The position numbers and the translations under genes were made by a program. The notes beneath the pieces are model-generated. The model worked only from the letters and a program-made list of their open reading frames with translations, searched no databases and was not told the DNA's origin. A DNA stretch of 64,000 nucleotides from Methylophilus sp. TWE2 (GTDB taxonomy: Bacteria; Pseudomonadota; Gammaproteobacteria; Burkholderiales; Methylophilaceae): assembly GCF_001183865.1 (NCBI RefSeq), contig NZ_CP012020.1:434001-498000 (forward strand). Reading direction: 5' to 3'. Below, in pieces: positions 1 to 9,531 of the stretch. Every line of letters begins with the position of its first letter. Within the stretch, counting starts at the first letter, position 1.

Positions 1-126
1 AACATAAGTCTCAGCTGCCACGCCTGCGAGAAAGTCGCCTGAGCGTGGCGGGGAGGCCTTCGCCATCACTTCTTTCAAGTCTTTGAATGGGTACTGATGT
101 ACGCCAACGCGATAACTGTAAGCCAT
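1..126 (-). CDS. eutB: Ethanolamine ammonia-lyase large subunit, N-terminal fragment (runs off window)
   Basis: Only the first 42 codons lie in the window; the gene continues past base 1. The peptide begins MAYSYRVGVHQYPFKDLKEV and continues with an SGDFLAGVAAET motif, which matches the EutB N-terminus (FKDVKEVLAKA...RSGDVLAGVAA in the enterobacterial protein). EutB is the catalytic subunit of the cobalamin-dependent lyase that splits ethanolamine into acetaldehyde and ammonia. The ethanolamine permease lies 66 bp upstream on the same strand, so the two are probably co-transcribed. The small subunit eutC would be expected just outside the window. Confidence 0.85.
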   Translation of the reverse strand, partial: MAYSYRVGVHQYPFKDLKEVMAKASPPRSGDFLAGVAAETYV

Positions 127-192
127 CTTTTTCTCACTCTCCAAAGAATCAACAGGGTACTCCTTTGCATACCCTACATGGATTGCCTGCGT

Positions 193-1539
193 TTAACGAT
201 CAGTCGCGGTGTCGCGTTGCCCTTTTGTCAGGCTGAAATAAATATAGCCCACTGCCATCAGCACGGCAAACACCAGCGCCAATGCCTGATTGTAGTAGAT
301 CATGGTCAGCAAACTGATCACGGCAAGGCTTAAGGCAATGGCCGGAAACAGCGGATAACCCATGGTACGGAACGGGCGATCCAGCGCAGGCTCGTTTTTT
401 CTCAGCGCAAAAAAGCTCAGCATCGAAACGATATACATGACGATGGCCCCGAATACCGCCATCGTGATCAAGTTTGCCGTGAGCGTCATGCCATTAAACT
501 GTAAGTCATCACTCAAAATAGCTGCCAGGCCAACCACTGCCCCGGCAACCAATGCGCGATGTGGGGTTTTAAAGCGCGCATGCGTGGCTTCAAAGTATTT
601 CGGCATAAATCCGGCGCGTGCCAGGGCAAAAATCTGCCGTGAGCAGCCAAGCAAAATTCCGTGAAAAGAGGCGATCAATCCTAGCAAGCCAATCCAAACC
701 AGCATATGTAACCAGCCACTGTTCTCACCCACCACCACTTTCATTGCCTGTGGAATAGGATCGTTGACATTGGCCAGGGTTCTCCAGTCACCCACGCCAC
801 CTGCATATAACATCACGCCTATGGCCAGAAACACCAGCGTCAGAATCCCGGCAATATAAGCTTTGGGGATCGTTCTTCTCGGATCTTTGGCTTCTTCTGC
901 CGCCATGGCCACGCCTTCAATGGCGAGAAAAAACCAAATGGCGAATGGAATCGCCGCCACCATGCCAGGAATCGCTGCGCTACTAAAAACGTCATTACCT
1001 GCCCAGCCATGTGCGACAAAGTTTGTCATCGAGAAACCGGGGGCAACCACGCCCATAAACACCAATAACTCAATAATCGCGAGCAGGGTGACCAGCAGTT
1101 CAAAGGTGGCAGCGATATGCACCCCAACAATATTCAAACTGACAAATACAATATAAGCACCCACGGCAAAAAGCTTGGGGTCTATGCCCGGATATTGCAC
1201 ATTCAGATAGGCGCCAATCGCCATCGCAATGGCCGGCGGTGCGAACAAAAACTCAATCAAGGTGGCATAACCGGCCACATACGCCATCTTAGGACCAAAA
1301 GCCCGTCTGGCGTAAGCAAACGGCCCACCGGCATGTGGAATAGAAGTAGTCAGTTCGGTAAAACTGAAAATAAAGGTGGTGTACATCAGCGCGATGAAAA
1401 GGGTGGTCACCAAAAAACCCAAGGTTCCCGCTTGATCCCAGCCATAACTCCAGCCAAAATATTCGCCAGAAATCACCAGCCCGACGGCTAGTCCCCATAA
1501 ATGCCAACCATTCAGCGTTGGCTTTAACGATACGCTCAT
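193..1539 (-). CDS. eat: Ethanolamine permease (APC superfamily)
   Basis: This 448-residue protein has about 12 hydrophobic segments and the amino acid-polyamine-organocation fold (GGPFAYARRAFGP near the third segment, EGVAMAAEEAKDPRRTIPKA in the middle). The N-terminus LNGWHLWGLAVGLVISGEYFGWSYGW is typical of the EutP/Eat ethanolamine permease subfamily. The start at 1539 was preferred over a codon 18 nt upstream because an AGGGGA-type ribosome site lies at the right distance. It precedes eutB on the same strand, which supports ethanolamine as the substrate. Ethanolamine would be imported to supply nitrogen and acetaldehyde. Confidence 0.85.
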   Translation of the reverse strand: MSVSLKPTLNGWHLWGLAVGLVISGEYFGWSYGWDQAGTLGFLVTTLFIALMYTTFIFSFTELTTSIPHAGGPFAYARRAFGPKMAYVAGYATLIEFLFAPPAIAMAIGAYLNVQYPGIDPKLFAVGAYIVFVSLNIVGVHIAATFELLVTLLAIIELLVFMGVVAPGFSMTNFVAHGWAGNDVFSSAAIPGMVAAIPFAIWFFLAIEGVAMAAEEAKDPRRTIPKAYIAGILTLVFLAIGVMLYAGGVGDWRTLANVNDPIPQAMKVVVGENSGWLHMLVWIGLLGLIASFHGILLGCSRQIFALARAGFMPKYFEATHARFKTPHRALVAGAVVGLAAILSDDLQFNGMTLTANLITMAVFGAIVMYIVSMLSFFALRKNEPALDRPFRTMGYPLFPAIALSLAVISLLTMIYYNQALALVFAVLMAVGYIYFSLTKGQRDTATDR

Positions 1540-1814
1540 GACAGCTTCCCCTAGCAATTAAAAATCATGGTCGTATGATGCGAGTTTCGTGTGAATTCAA
1601 CTATCCCATTTTCGCAATGATGGGTTGCGCGCTATAGATTGCCTAAGGTTGGGCTTGAGTCGTACAAGCTTGGGTAATTGCAACAAAGTAAGCTACATCA
1701 GCAGAGTCTGCTTGATCACAGACGTGCTGTTAAAAGAATAAATACGTCGTCTCACGCAAGGTGAACGTTAAGTGAACGACCCCTTTAGGGCGTGTACTGT
1801 TGCCATTTCATGGC

Positions 1815-2132
1815 TTATGATCCGGCAACTTTCATGAGTATCAGCCCAGAAATGATTAAGGTTGCCGCAAGTAATCGCAACATTGTGATGGGTTCAGAGA
1901 GCACCGTGATGCCAACGATAAATGCACCAACGCCACCAATCCCCGTCCAAACAGTGTAAGCAGTGCCCATGGGTATCGTGCGCATCGCCGAAGAAAGCAA
2001 CCAAAAGCTTCCTATCACTGTAAGCAGCGTCATGAGTGATGGTAGCAGTTTTGAAAAACCATCAGACTCTTTGATCGCGTAAGCGAAGATGATTTCCAGA
2101 ATGCCAGCGGCGAAAAGTTGTAACCAAGCCAT
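1815..2132 (-). CDS. gdx: Guanidinium exporter, small multidrug resistance family (Gdx/SugE type)
   Basis: A 105-residue, four-helix SMR protein that works as an antiparallel dimer exchanging protons for guanidinium. Seen directly: the essential Glu13 in helix 1 (AGILEIIFA), the Lys-Glu-Ser-Asp-Gly-Phe loop, and the TAYTVWTGIG motif of helix 3, which separates Gdx/SugE proteins from EmrE-type drug exporters. It lies downstream of the allophanate hydrolase, in a locus with two guanidine riboswitches, so guanidinium is the most likely substrate. The 387-bp gap before it leaves open whether it belongs to the same transcript. Confidence 0.85.
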   Translation of the reverse strand: MAWLQLFAAGILEIIFAYAIKESDGFSKLLPSLMTLLTVIGSFWLLSSAMRTIPMGTAYTVWTGIGGVGAFIVGITVLSEPITMLRLLAATLIISGLILMKVAGS

Positions 2133-2519
2133 AAACTGTCCTAAAGTGAAGCCAAGCTGTCCTGTGAAAATGCAATGACTGGAGGGCCACTGCGCGTCAT
2201 TACCACAGTACTTTGCCTAGGCGATTGTGTACCCTTTGATCAGGCTGGGTACTTTTTATCATATTGAATACAGCGTCCAGGGCTTTTGCAGAGAGAACTG
2301 CTCAAAGCGAAAACATTCGACGGTCATTCAAGTGCTTAACCTGCCAACCCCCGTCGCTGTTAGTTCTGCCGTCGCTTGAACTTTGAGGCTGAAACGAGGG
2401 CGCTTAGCCCCGCTGCGCTAAAAATAGTCATCTTTTTGTGCAACATCCCTATTAAAAGCAAAAAATATTTTTGAATGGATCAGGGAAAGGTCAGCGGTTC
2501 GCTGACAGACCCAGCAACG
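2133..2519. other. Intergenic gap between gdx and allophanate hydrolase
   Basis: No convincing coding region or riboswitch was found in these 387 bp. On the minus strand there are two AGCGACGG repeats near 2350-2380, but their flanks cannot form the short stems with ACGR loops that define a guanidine-II element. The gap may hold a promoter for gdx; I could not identify one with confidence. Confidence 0.4.
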
Positions 2520-4322
2520 TTATTGGTGTTGCAAGTACTCTCGCCATCCAGAAAACTGCGAGATTGGATCTGCAGTTTCCAGGGCGTAATCCTCACAGAT
2601 AAATCCGGTGACCCACGAGCCATCTATCAGTTCAACCTTGCCCAGTCCTAATGGCGCAGGAATATCATTTAGAAAGGCGCCTAACTCTTGGGTGGGGATT
2701 TCCCAGATTTCTACCTCAAATGATCGGCCACCTGTTGAAACTCTTCTTAAACCTGGTCGTTTGGGCGGTGAGCCCGCCAAGGCATAAAACTGGTAAGCAG
2801 GGGAGGTCTGTGTTTTCTTGAGCAACTGCCCGCCTTTGTCTTTTAATTGCCAATTCAAGGGCAAGCCCTCTAAATGTGCGCCACACACCAGCAGCTGTGA
2901 GCGATCATTTTTTGCCAATGTTGTCTGGGGCGCGGCCGTGAATTCGAATTGACCAATCAGCGGTAGTTTTGAGGTGCGCTGAAAACTGTCCGCAATACTT
3001 AAAAGATATTGGTCACAGAATGCACGCCCAAAAAAAGTTACCCCGGAAGGCAGGCCATTCCGCATGAATCCAGCCGGTACCGCTACCGCCGCATAGTCCA
3101 GCAGATTCATGAAGTTGGTGTAAGTCCCCAAATCAGAGTTACGTTTCACAGGCTCTGCCGCTAGCTCGGCCAAGGTGACTGGGCGCGGATAGGCCGGTGT
3201 GATAATGAAATCCAGGTTGGCAAGAATGGCATCCGTCTTGACTTTCAGGGCTTGTAATTTGTATTGCGCTTTAAACGCTTGCACCGCCGTGGCAGTCGGG
3301 GCTTTCTGCAGCACATCTCTGATGACAGGCAGTACCGTTTCAGGATTTTTCTCAATCAACTCGCCAACGACGCTGTATCTTTCAGCGACCCAAGGACCTT
3401 CGTAAAGAAGCTTCGCAGCCTCCAGAAAGGCACTGAAATCGATTTCAATGGCAACTCCTCCCATCTTCTCAAGGGTGGACACTGAACGCTCAAAGAGTGC
3501 CTGACTTTCAGTGCACCCTAGAAACTCTAATTGTTTAGGGATACCAAATTTAAAGCCAGCGGCTGGGATGCCAAACGATCTGCCTGTGTTCCAGCCAACA
3601 TTGGCACGACTGTACTCATCTTCTGGATCCTGATGGGCAGTCAGTGCTAGCAGCTTGCTTGCTTCCAATGCGGTCGCTGTAAAAAAGGTCGTGCAATCCA
3701 GTGTGCGGCAAGCTGGCACAACGCCAGCCGTTGAAATTAAGCCCTTGGTGGCTTTCAATCCAATCAGGTTATTGAGCGCTGCCGGAACACGCCCGCTGCC
3801 TGCGGTATCTGTGCCGAGTGCAAACGATGCCAGTCCCAATGCCACTGCCAGCGCGGAGCCTGCACTTGAACCACCGCTTGGGTATTCAGCAAGGACGCTA
3901 TTGCGGCAGAGTCCATAGGGAGAGCGGGTGCCGTTCAGGCCAGTTGCGAACTGATCAAGATTTGTTTTACCGATGGGGATCGCGCCTAGTGCAATCAATT
4001 GCGTAACAATGGTGGCATTTTTAGCCGGGATATAACTAAATGCGGGGCATGCGGCGGTGGTCGGAACGCCCGCCAGGTCGATGTTATCCTTGACCGCAAA
4101 TGGGACGCCATACAACGGTAAGCTTTCAGCCCCGGTTGCCTCTAAATTTGCCAGATAAGGCGCTAACTCTTCTTCAGTCAGAATGTGGATGAAGAGCTTG
4201 TATTCCGCATTTAACTGGAGGGCTCTTTCGCGCAATGCTTGAATGAGTTCACGTGGTGAGAATGCATGGTTGGCATACGCACTTTTAAGGGCATCCAATT
4301 GCAGGTTATATGGGTGTTTCAT
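2520..4322 (-). CDS. atzF: Allophanate hydrolase
   Basis: A 600-residue amidase-signature enzyme that hydrolyses allophanate to two CO2 and two NH3. The catalytic triad is visible: Lys78 (FAVKDN), cis-Ser152 in the GGSSAGS stretch, and nucleophile Ser176 in DTAGSGR, with the family's 24-residue Ser-Ser spacing. The C-terminal portion (about residues 460-600, GQLLKKTQTSPAYQFYALAG) matches the second domain of AtzF-type enzymes. It starts 11 bp after the carboxylase gene and is clearly in its operon. In guanidine catabolism it acts last, on the allophanate made by the DUF1989 deiminase. Confidence 0.92.
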   Translation of the reverse strand: MKHPYNLQLDALKSAYANHAFSPRELIQALRERALQLNAEYKLFIHILTEEELAPYLANLEATGAESLPLYGVPFAVKDNIDLAGVPTTAACPAFSYIPAKNATIVTQLIALGAIPIGKTNLDQFATGLNGTRSPYGLCRNSVLAEYPSGGSSAGSALAVALGLASFALGTDTAGSGRVPAALNNLIGLKATKGLISTAGVVPACRTLDCTTFFTATALEASKLLALTAHQDPEDEYSRANVGWNTGRSFGIPAAGFKFGIPKQLEFLGCTESQALFERSVSTLEKMGGVAIEIDFSAFLEAAKLLYEGPWVAERYSVVGELIEKNPETVLPVIRDVLQKAPTATAVQAFKAQYKLQALKVKTDAILANLDFIITPAYPRPVTLAELAAEPVKRNSDLGTYTNFMNLLDYAAVAVPAGFMRNGLPSGVTFFGRAFCDQYLLSIADSFQRTSKLPLIGQFEFTAAPQTTLAKNDRSQLLVCGAHLEGLPLNWQLKDKGGQLLKKTQTSPAYQFYALAGSPPKRPGLRRVSTGGRSFEVEIWEIPTQELGAFLNDIPAPLGLGKVELIDGSWVTGFICEDYALETADPISQFSGWREYLQHQ

Positions 4323-4333
4323 TTCAATGTCCT

Positions 4334-7300
4334 TTAAGCTTCGTTAATCACGACCACACACTGCCCGGCTTTGACGGGTGAGCCAGGGGAGACCCGTATC
4401 TCTGCCACTTCACCATCGACAGGTGCTTGGATTTCAATTTCCATTTTCATGGATTCAAGAATGACTAAGGATTCGCCAGCGTTAACTTTCTGCCCAACCT
4501 TCACAACGACTTGCCATAAATTCCCAGCAATATGACTCTCCACGCCGATCTGCCCCTCGGCCAAAGTGGATTCTTCAGTATCACTGGCTAAATTTTCATC
4601 TATTTCAAAATGGGCCTGGCCCGTTTCAATCCAGCGCTGACGCTCCGCATCGAATGCCGTTTTTTGATGGCTTCTGAAGACTTGAATCGATGATGCCTCC
4701 CTCGCCAAAAAGGATTGATATTCCGAAAGATTAAGGCTGGTTTCTTCAATCTTTAATGGATAGCGACCGAGTGGGAAATCGCGCCGGATGACCAGTAACT
4801 CTTCGGCCGACACCGGGTAAAAGCGAATCTGGTCAAAGAAATTCAGTAACCATGGCTTTCCTTCAAACGCAGCTACCTTTTTATAGCGACTCCACATTTG
4901 CAGGGTGCGGCCCACAAACTGGTAACCCCCTGGGCCCTCCATACCGTAAACGCACATGTAAGCACCGCCAATCCCAACGGAGTTCTCGGCAGTCCAGGTT
5001 CTGGCAGGATTGTATTTGGTAGTGACTAATCTGTGCCGTGGATCCAGGGGGGTCGCGACCGGTGCACCAAGATAAACATCTCCCAGCCCCATCACCAGGT
5101 AACTGGCGTCAAAAACGATTTCCTGCACTTTTTGAATATCCGGCAATTCATTGATGCGGCGGATAAACTCCAGGTTGCTCGGGCACCAAGGCGCATCTTT
5201 ACGCACCGTAGTCATATATTTTTCGATCGCCAATTGGCACGCCGGATCGTCCCAGGACAATGGCAGGTGAACCACGCGCGATGGCACGGTAATATCTTGC
5301 GTTGAACTTACCTTGCCCCAAATTTCCTGGATCAACGCCAATAATGTTTTTAATGGCAGCTGTTCCGGCTGGTAATGCACTTGCAAGGAGCGTATGCCAG
5401 GGGTGAGGTCAATAATGCCGGCAGGATTGCTGTGCTCAATGGCTTGCATCAAAGCATGCGCTTTGAATCGTAAGACAAGGTCCAGCTCAGGCGCGCCGAT
5501 CTCAATCAACAAGTGCGTATCGCCAGATAGTCTTGCGACGAGCTTGGCATCCTTTTCCCCAATTTCCAGAACGATAGGCGACTGCAGTTCTGCGGCATGC
5601 CAGGATCCGGTGACTGGACTCAGGCCTGCGATTTGTTGCTGTTGATCTTTAAACGCCTGTCTGGCGGTGGCGATGGTCACCGGGATAAAGCGAACTTTGT
5701 CACCTGCCTTGAGTTGCCCTAGATGCCATAAATCCGCTTCAATAATCGTCACCGGGCAGACAAAACCGCCCAGGCTGGGCCCATCAGGCCCGAGAATCAC
5801 CGGCATGTCACCGGTGAAATCAACCGCACCAATCGCATAAGGGTTGTCGTGAATATTGGAAGGATGTAACCCCGCTTCACCGCCACTCTCTCTGACCCAC
5901 TCAGGTTTTGGTCCAATCAGGCGAACACCGGTTCTGCTGGAGTTGAAATGCACTTCCCAATCAGTGCTTAAAAACTGATCGATATAGCGCTGGGTGAAAT
6001 ATTCCGGGGCGCCATGCGGGCCATAAATGACTCGGATCTGTCTGGTCTCAGCAAGGAGGGGGTAGAGGCCTGGCGGTAGCGCGATGCCCGCAGCCGCATG
6101 CGCTAAGGTTGACAGGTGGATGACATCCCCGGCTCTTAAAGCGCGCCCGGCATGCCCGCCAAATTGGCCCAGCGTAAACGTACTTTTACTGCCCAAATAT
6201 TCAGGAATCTCCAGGCCGCCGCTGAAAAGCAGATAGCTGCGGGCGCCTGTTTCGGCAATTTTGCCTAAGCTTAACGTTGACCCTTGCTTGATATGTAGAG
6301 AGACATTTTGTGGCGCGTGCTCGCCATCCACTTTGACCGGGATATTTGCACCCGTAATAGCGACGACTGCATCCGTATTGAAACGTAGGGTGGGGCCACT
6401 CATGGTGATTTCCAACCCGGCAGCACTTTCTTCGTTCCCCAGCAAACGATTCCCTAAACGGAAAGCCAGGCTATCCATTGGACCTGAGGGTGGAACACCG
6501 ACTGCCCAATATCCCTGGCGACCAGGATAATCCTGAATAGTGGTTTGTGTTCCTGGAACAAGCACTTCAAATGTCTCAGCGTGATACGCTAACCCCTCAA
6601 GGCAGCGCGTCCACGGATTGCCTTCTGAAAATGGCTGGTCGGATAATATTTGTCGGAGGTAGCCACGGTTGGTTTCTACGCCGTATAGCACGGTCTCTGC
6701 CAGCGCGTCATCCAGACGCTTTCTGGCCTCCTCCCTGGTGACTGACCAGCTAATCACTTTTGCAATCATGGGGTCAAAATAGGGCGGGACTTCACATCCT
6801 GCCTCAACCCATGTGTCTACACGTAATGCTTTTCCATCCGCGTGAGGAAAAGCAACATTGGTCAACAAACCAGGGCTGGGTTGAAAATCTTTCCCTGGAT
6901 CTTCCGCATACAGGCGCGCTTGTATTGAATGGCCTTGGGGGTGCAGTGTTTGGCGAATGTCTGACAAAGGCGGTAAGTCGCCAGCCGCCAATTCAATCAT
7001 CCAACGCACCAGGTCAACGCCCCATACTTGCTCGGTAACACCATGCTCTACCTGTAAGCGGGTATTCACTTCTAGGAAGTAAAATTGCTCGGCAAGGCTG
7101 TCATACACAAATTCTACGGTGCCCGCACTGCGATAATTCACTGCTTTTGCTAATTTAATCGCCGCTTCACACAGTGCCTGCGCCATGCCGTCTGGCAAAT
7201 TGGGCGCGGGGGTTTCTTCTAAGACTTTTTGGTTTCTGCGCTGCACAGAGCAATCACGCACCCCCAAGGCAATGACCTCGCCTTTGCCATCTCCAAACAC

Positions 7301-7933
7301 CTGAACCTCTAAGTGTCTGGCGCGTTCAATGTATTTTTCAATAAATACACCAGAGTCACTAAAGTTGTTCTGTCCCAGGCGTCTGACTGCCTCAAATGCT
7401 TCGGCAAGGTCGCGTTCGTTCCAGCATACGCGCATGCCTATGCCACCACCACCTGCGGTACTTTTCAGCATCACCGGATAACCTACTTGCTTAGCTGCAG
7501 CGATAGCCTCATGCACACTATCCAGTAACACAGTGCCTTCCAGCATGGGCACCTGGTGGGCTTTTGCAATCGCTCTGGCCGTGTGCTTAAGCCCGAATAC
7601 GCGTAATTGTTCCGGGGTTGGGCCAATAAAGGCAATGCCCGCTTGTTCGCAAGCTTCTGCGAACGCTGCATTCTCAGATAAAAAACCATACCCAGGATGA
7701 ATGGCAGTCGCCCCGGTGGTTTTTGCGACTTCAAGTATTCGCGCTACATTGAGATAAGTATTTGCAGCGGGGCCTTCACCTAGGCTAATCGCCTCGTCGG
7801 CCTGCTGAATATGTAAACTGGCAATATCCGATTCTGAATAAACCGCCACCCCTTTCACGTTCAGGGCTTTTAGGGTGCGGAGGATGCGGCAAGCAATTGC
7901 CCCTCGATTTGCAATCAGTAGTTTATTGAACAT
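4334..7933 (-). CDS. Biotin-dependent guanidine carboxylase (urea carboxylase family)
   Basis: A 1199-residue fused carboxylase. Domain order: biotin carboxylase with ATP-grasp (about 1-450; LKSTAGGGGIGMRVC glycine loop and EVNTRLQVEHGVTE); AHS2 and AHS1 carboxyltransferase domains (about 455-1080; EVLVPGTQTTIQDYPGRQG, then a KipI-like part); and a C-terminal biotinyl domain with the ESMKM motif, biotin Lys about 1163. The family includes true urea carboxylases and guanidine carboxylases that make carboxyguanidine. Guanidine is favoured here by the guanidine-II riboswitch directly upstream, the guanidine-I riboswitch at the head of the locus, the paired DUF1989 genes and the Gdx exporter. I could not check the residue that discriminates the two substrates. 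Confidence 0.9.
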   Translation of the reverse strand: MFNKLLIANRGAIACRILRTLKALNVKGVAVYSESDIASLHIQQADEAISLGEGPAANTYLNVARILEVAKTTGATAIHPGYGFLSENAAFAEACEQAGIAFIGPTPEQLRVFGLKHTARAIAKAHQVPMLEGTVLLDSVHEAIAAAKQVGYPVMLKSTAGGGGIGMRVCWNERDLAEAFEAVRRLGQNNFSDSGVFIEKYIERARHLEVQVFGDGKGEVIALGVRDCSVQRRNQKVLEETPAPNLPDGMAQALCEAAIKLAKAVNYRSAGTVEFVYDSLAEQFYFLEVNTRLQVEHGVTEQVWGVDLVRWMIELAAGDLPPLSDIRQTLHPQGHSIQARLYAEDPGKDFQPSPGLLTNVAFPHADGKALRVDTWVEAGCEVPPYFDPMIAKVISWSVTREEARKRLDDALAETVLYGVETNRGYLRQILSDQPFSEGNPWTRCLEGLAYHAETFEVLVPGTQTTIQDYPGRQGYWAVGVPPSGPMDSLAFRLGNRLLGNEESAAGLEITMSGPTLRFNTDAVVAITGANIPVKVDGEHAPQNVSLHIKQGSTLSLGKIAETGARSYLLFSGGLEIPEYLGSKSTFTLGQFGGHAGRALRAGDVIHLSTLAHAAAGIALPPGLYPLLAETRQIRVIYGPHGAPEYFTQRYIDQFLSTDWEVHFNSSRTGVRLIGPKPEWVRESGGEAGLHPSNIHDNPYAIGAVDFTGDMPVILGPDGPSLGGFVCPVTIIEADLWHLGQLKAGDKVRFIPVTIATARQAFKDQQQQIAGLSPVTGSWHAAELQSPIVLEIGEKDAKLVARLSGDTHLLIEIGAPELDLVLRFKAHALMQAIEHSNPAGIIDLTPGIRSLQVHYQPEQLPLKTLLALIQEIWGKVSSTQDITVPSRVVHLPLSWDDPACQLAIEKYMTTVRKDAPWCPSNLEFIRRINELPDIQKVQEIVFDASYLVMGLGDVYLGAPVATPLDPRHRLVTTKYNPARTWTAENSVGIGGAYMCVYGMEGPGGYQFVGRTLQMWSRYKKVAAFEGKPWLLNFFDQIRFYPVSAEELLVIRRDFPLGRYPLKIEETSLNLSEYQSFLAREASSIQVFRSHQKTAFDAERQRWIETGQAHFEIDENLASDTEESTLAEGQIGVESHIAGNLWQVVVKVGQKVNAGESLVILESMKMEIEIQAPVDGEVAEIRVSPGSPVKAGQCVVVINEA

Positions 7934-7951
7934 ACAAATGATCTTCTGAGG

Positions 7952-7998
7952 GCGGGTCGTCCCGCATATACGAAACCACGCTGAGGTCGTCCACAGCG
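7952..7998 (-). promoter_or_regulatory. Guanidine-II (mini-ykkC) riboswitch upstream of the carboxylase
   Basis: On the minus strand two hairpins each present an ACGA tetraloop. The 5' hairpin (7979-7998) has 8-nt arms CGCTGTGG/CCTCAGCG with one mismatch; the 3' hairpin (7952-7965) is the perfect GCGGG-ACGA-CCCGC. A 13-nt linker separates them. Paired stems with ACGR loops define the guanidine-II class, in which two loops dock around guanidinium. The 3' hairpin ends 18 nt before the carboxylase ATG, so control of ribosome access is plausible. Identified by eye from the consensus. Confidence 0.82.
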
Positions 7999-8142
7999 GG
8001 ATCCACTGGCTAGGTGATCGTTTGGGTAGCCGGCTTGACTTGCTAAAAGCGCGCTATTTGGAAAAGTCTGCTCTTGCAACCATTCCTTGATAGAGCGTCG
8101 TGAGTATTTTTCTAAAGATACTACGCATACTTTTTTTAAGCC

Positions 8143-8778
8143 TTAATTCCATACAAACACCTCCGCTTGGGTTGGGTTCCATCCATTACAGGGATTGTTA
8201 AGTTGCGGGCAATTCGAGATCAACACAATTAAATCCTGGTGCGCTTTTAATTCCACATATTTGCCTGGTGCTGAAATGCCATCTGCAAAGGTCAAGCCGC
8301 CCTCCGGAGTGACCGGAACGTTCATGAAGAAGTTAATGTTTGCGCCAATATCCCGCTTGTTCAATCTGCCATCATGTAAACATGCGCACATGAAATTGTC
8401 TCTGCAACTATGCATGTAGCGCTTGTCGAGTGAATAACGCACGGTGTTGCTTTCCTGAGCGCATGCGCCTCCCAGCGTGTCGTGGCGACCGCAGGTATCT
8501 GCCACAATCGTGGCTAATGGATTGCCCAGGTTTGAATACAGCGTTGTACCGGTTGTCAGGTAAACCTTGTTCTGATTGCGCATGGTCCGTTGCGCGTCAT
8601 AACGCTCTCTTGGATTGCTCGCACTATAAAAAAGGGTATCCACGGCCTGGTTACCTTCACTGTCTAACAGCCTGAATGTCTGTCCTGCTTTGACTTCAAA
8701 CAAATAAGGTTCGCCTGCCGGAATAACATGGTGGAAAAAGGCGTTTTCAGCAACTAATTGGCTTGAGATGATGTTCAT
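8143..8778 (-). CDS. DUF1989 urea carboxylase-associated protein (carboxyguanidine deiminase subunit)
   Basis: A 211-residue DUF1989 protein. The start at 8778 ([25 protein letters not shown]) is chosen because GAGGAAGGAAT lies just upstream; the longer reading frame overlaps the preceding gene and lacks a site. Family features seen: [13 protein letters not shown], which supplies Cys and His metal ligands, and a [15 protein letters not shown] segment. Paired DUF1989 proteins next to urea-type carboxylases have been shown to form a deiminase (CgdAB) that converts carboxyguanidine to allophanate, linking the carboxylase to the hydrolase. I do not assign which subunit this is. Confidence 0.88.
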   Translation of the reverse strand: MNIISSQLVAENAFFHHVIPAGEPYLFEVKAGQTFRLLDSEGNQAVDTLFYSASNPRERYDAQRTMRNQNKVYLTTGTTLYSNLGNPLATIVADTCGRHDTLGGACAQESNTVRYSLDKRYMHSCRDNFMCACLHDGRLNKRDIGANINFFMNVPVTPEGGLTFADGISAPGKYVELKAHQDLIVLISNCPQLNNPCNGWNPTQAEVFVWN

Positions 8779-8791
8779 ATTGATTCCTTCC

Positions 8792-9520
8792 TCACAGGTA
8801 GAAGCGTTCAGTGTTATGAAAAGCTCTACCGTTTTCCGGCCGAGACTGTCGACACACTTCACTGATACTTTCACTCTCTGCTTTGCGCCATGACAGTTGT
8901 ACTGGGCGGGGGTGGTATTCAGGATTGGGATCCAATGGATGTTGAATGGCGGTCAGAATCACCAAGGTATCCATCGGGGCATACAACTCCACGTAATCGC
9001 CTGCACAAGAGTGGTTGGGCTCAAAGAAAAGGGATCCCTCGTCATCCACGGTCACTTTGCTAAAAAAGTTAACGACCATGAGCAAATCTTGAAGATCAAG
9101 GTTCCATTTACCCATTTCCACCAACAGATTGTCGGTGCCATTTCGATAGAAATTATTTCTGAGTTCCTGATAGCGGCCAACGCCATATTTCGTTTCAACT
9201 TCTTGAGCGTTTAATACCCCGCCCAAACTGTCATGCCAACCGCATGTGTCCTCAGTGATGGCGGCGAGTACTCTCCCCATGTCCGAGTAAAAGCAATGTC
9301 CTTTTGTGAGCTTGGCCGTGTGTTGCGCTTTTAATGTGTCTGGTAAGTTCAGTCTCTCGCTGTGTTGATGTGCATTCAACATCATCATGCTGACATTGGC
9401 GTGACCTTTGACGTCGGTCATTCGCAAAACCTGATCTTTTTTCAGGATGAAGGAGGTGTGACCGCCCCCTGGAACAAACTCTTCATAGAGGATGTTGGAT
9501 GTATTTGTATAGTTGTTCAT
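8792..9520 (-). CDS. DUF1989 urea carboxylase-associated protein (carboxyguanidine deiminase partner subunit)
   Basis: A 242-residue DUF1989 protein, the diverged partner of the next gene 13 bp downstream. Seen: [23 protein letters not shown] at the N-terminus, the conserved [16 protein letters not shown] metal-binding stretch, and [17 protein letters not shown] near the C-terminus. It probably forms a heteromeric deiminase with its neighbour, acting on carboxyguanidine from the carboxylase. It lies 11 bp after the ABC ATPase gene, in the same operon. The older name, urea amidolyase-associated protein, reflects gene context rather than function. Confidence 0.88.
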   Translation of the reverse strand: MNNYTNTSNILYEEFVPGGGHTSFILKKDQVLRMTDVKGHANVSMMMLNAHQHSERLNLPDTLKAQHTAKLTKGHCFYSDMGRVLAAITEDTCGWHDSLGGVLNAQEVETKYGVGRYQELRNNFYRNGTDNLLVEMGKWNLDLQDLLMVVNFFSKVTVDDEGSLFFEPNHSCAGDYVELYAPMDTLVILTAIQHPLDPNPEYHPRPVQLSWRKAESESISEVCRQSRPENGRAFHNTERFYL

Positions 9521-9531
9521 GGGTAAACCTT

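Noticed and set aside
2335..2385. Possible guanidine-II riboswitch upstream of gdx (two AGCGACGG repeats on the minus strand)
   Set aside because: The bases flanking the ACGG cannot pair into stems, unlike the clear element at 7952-7998.
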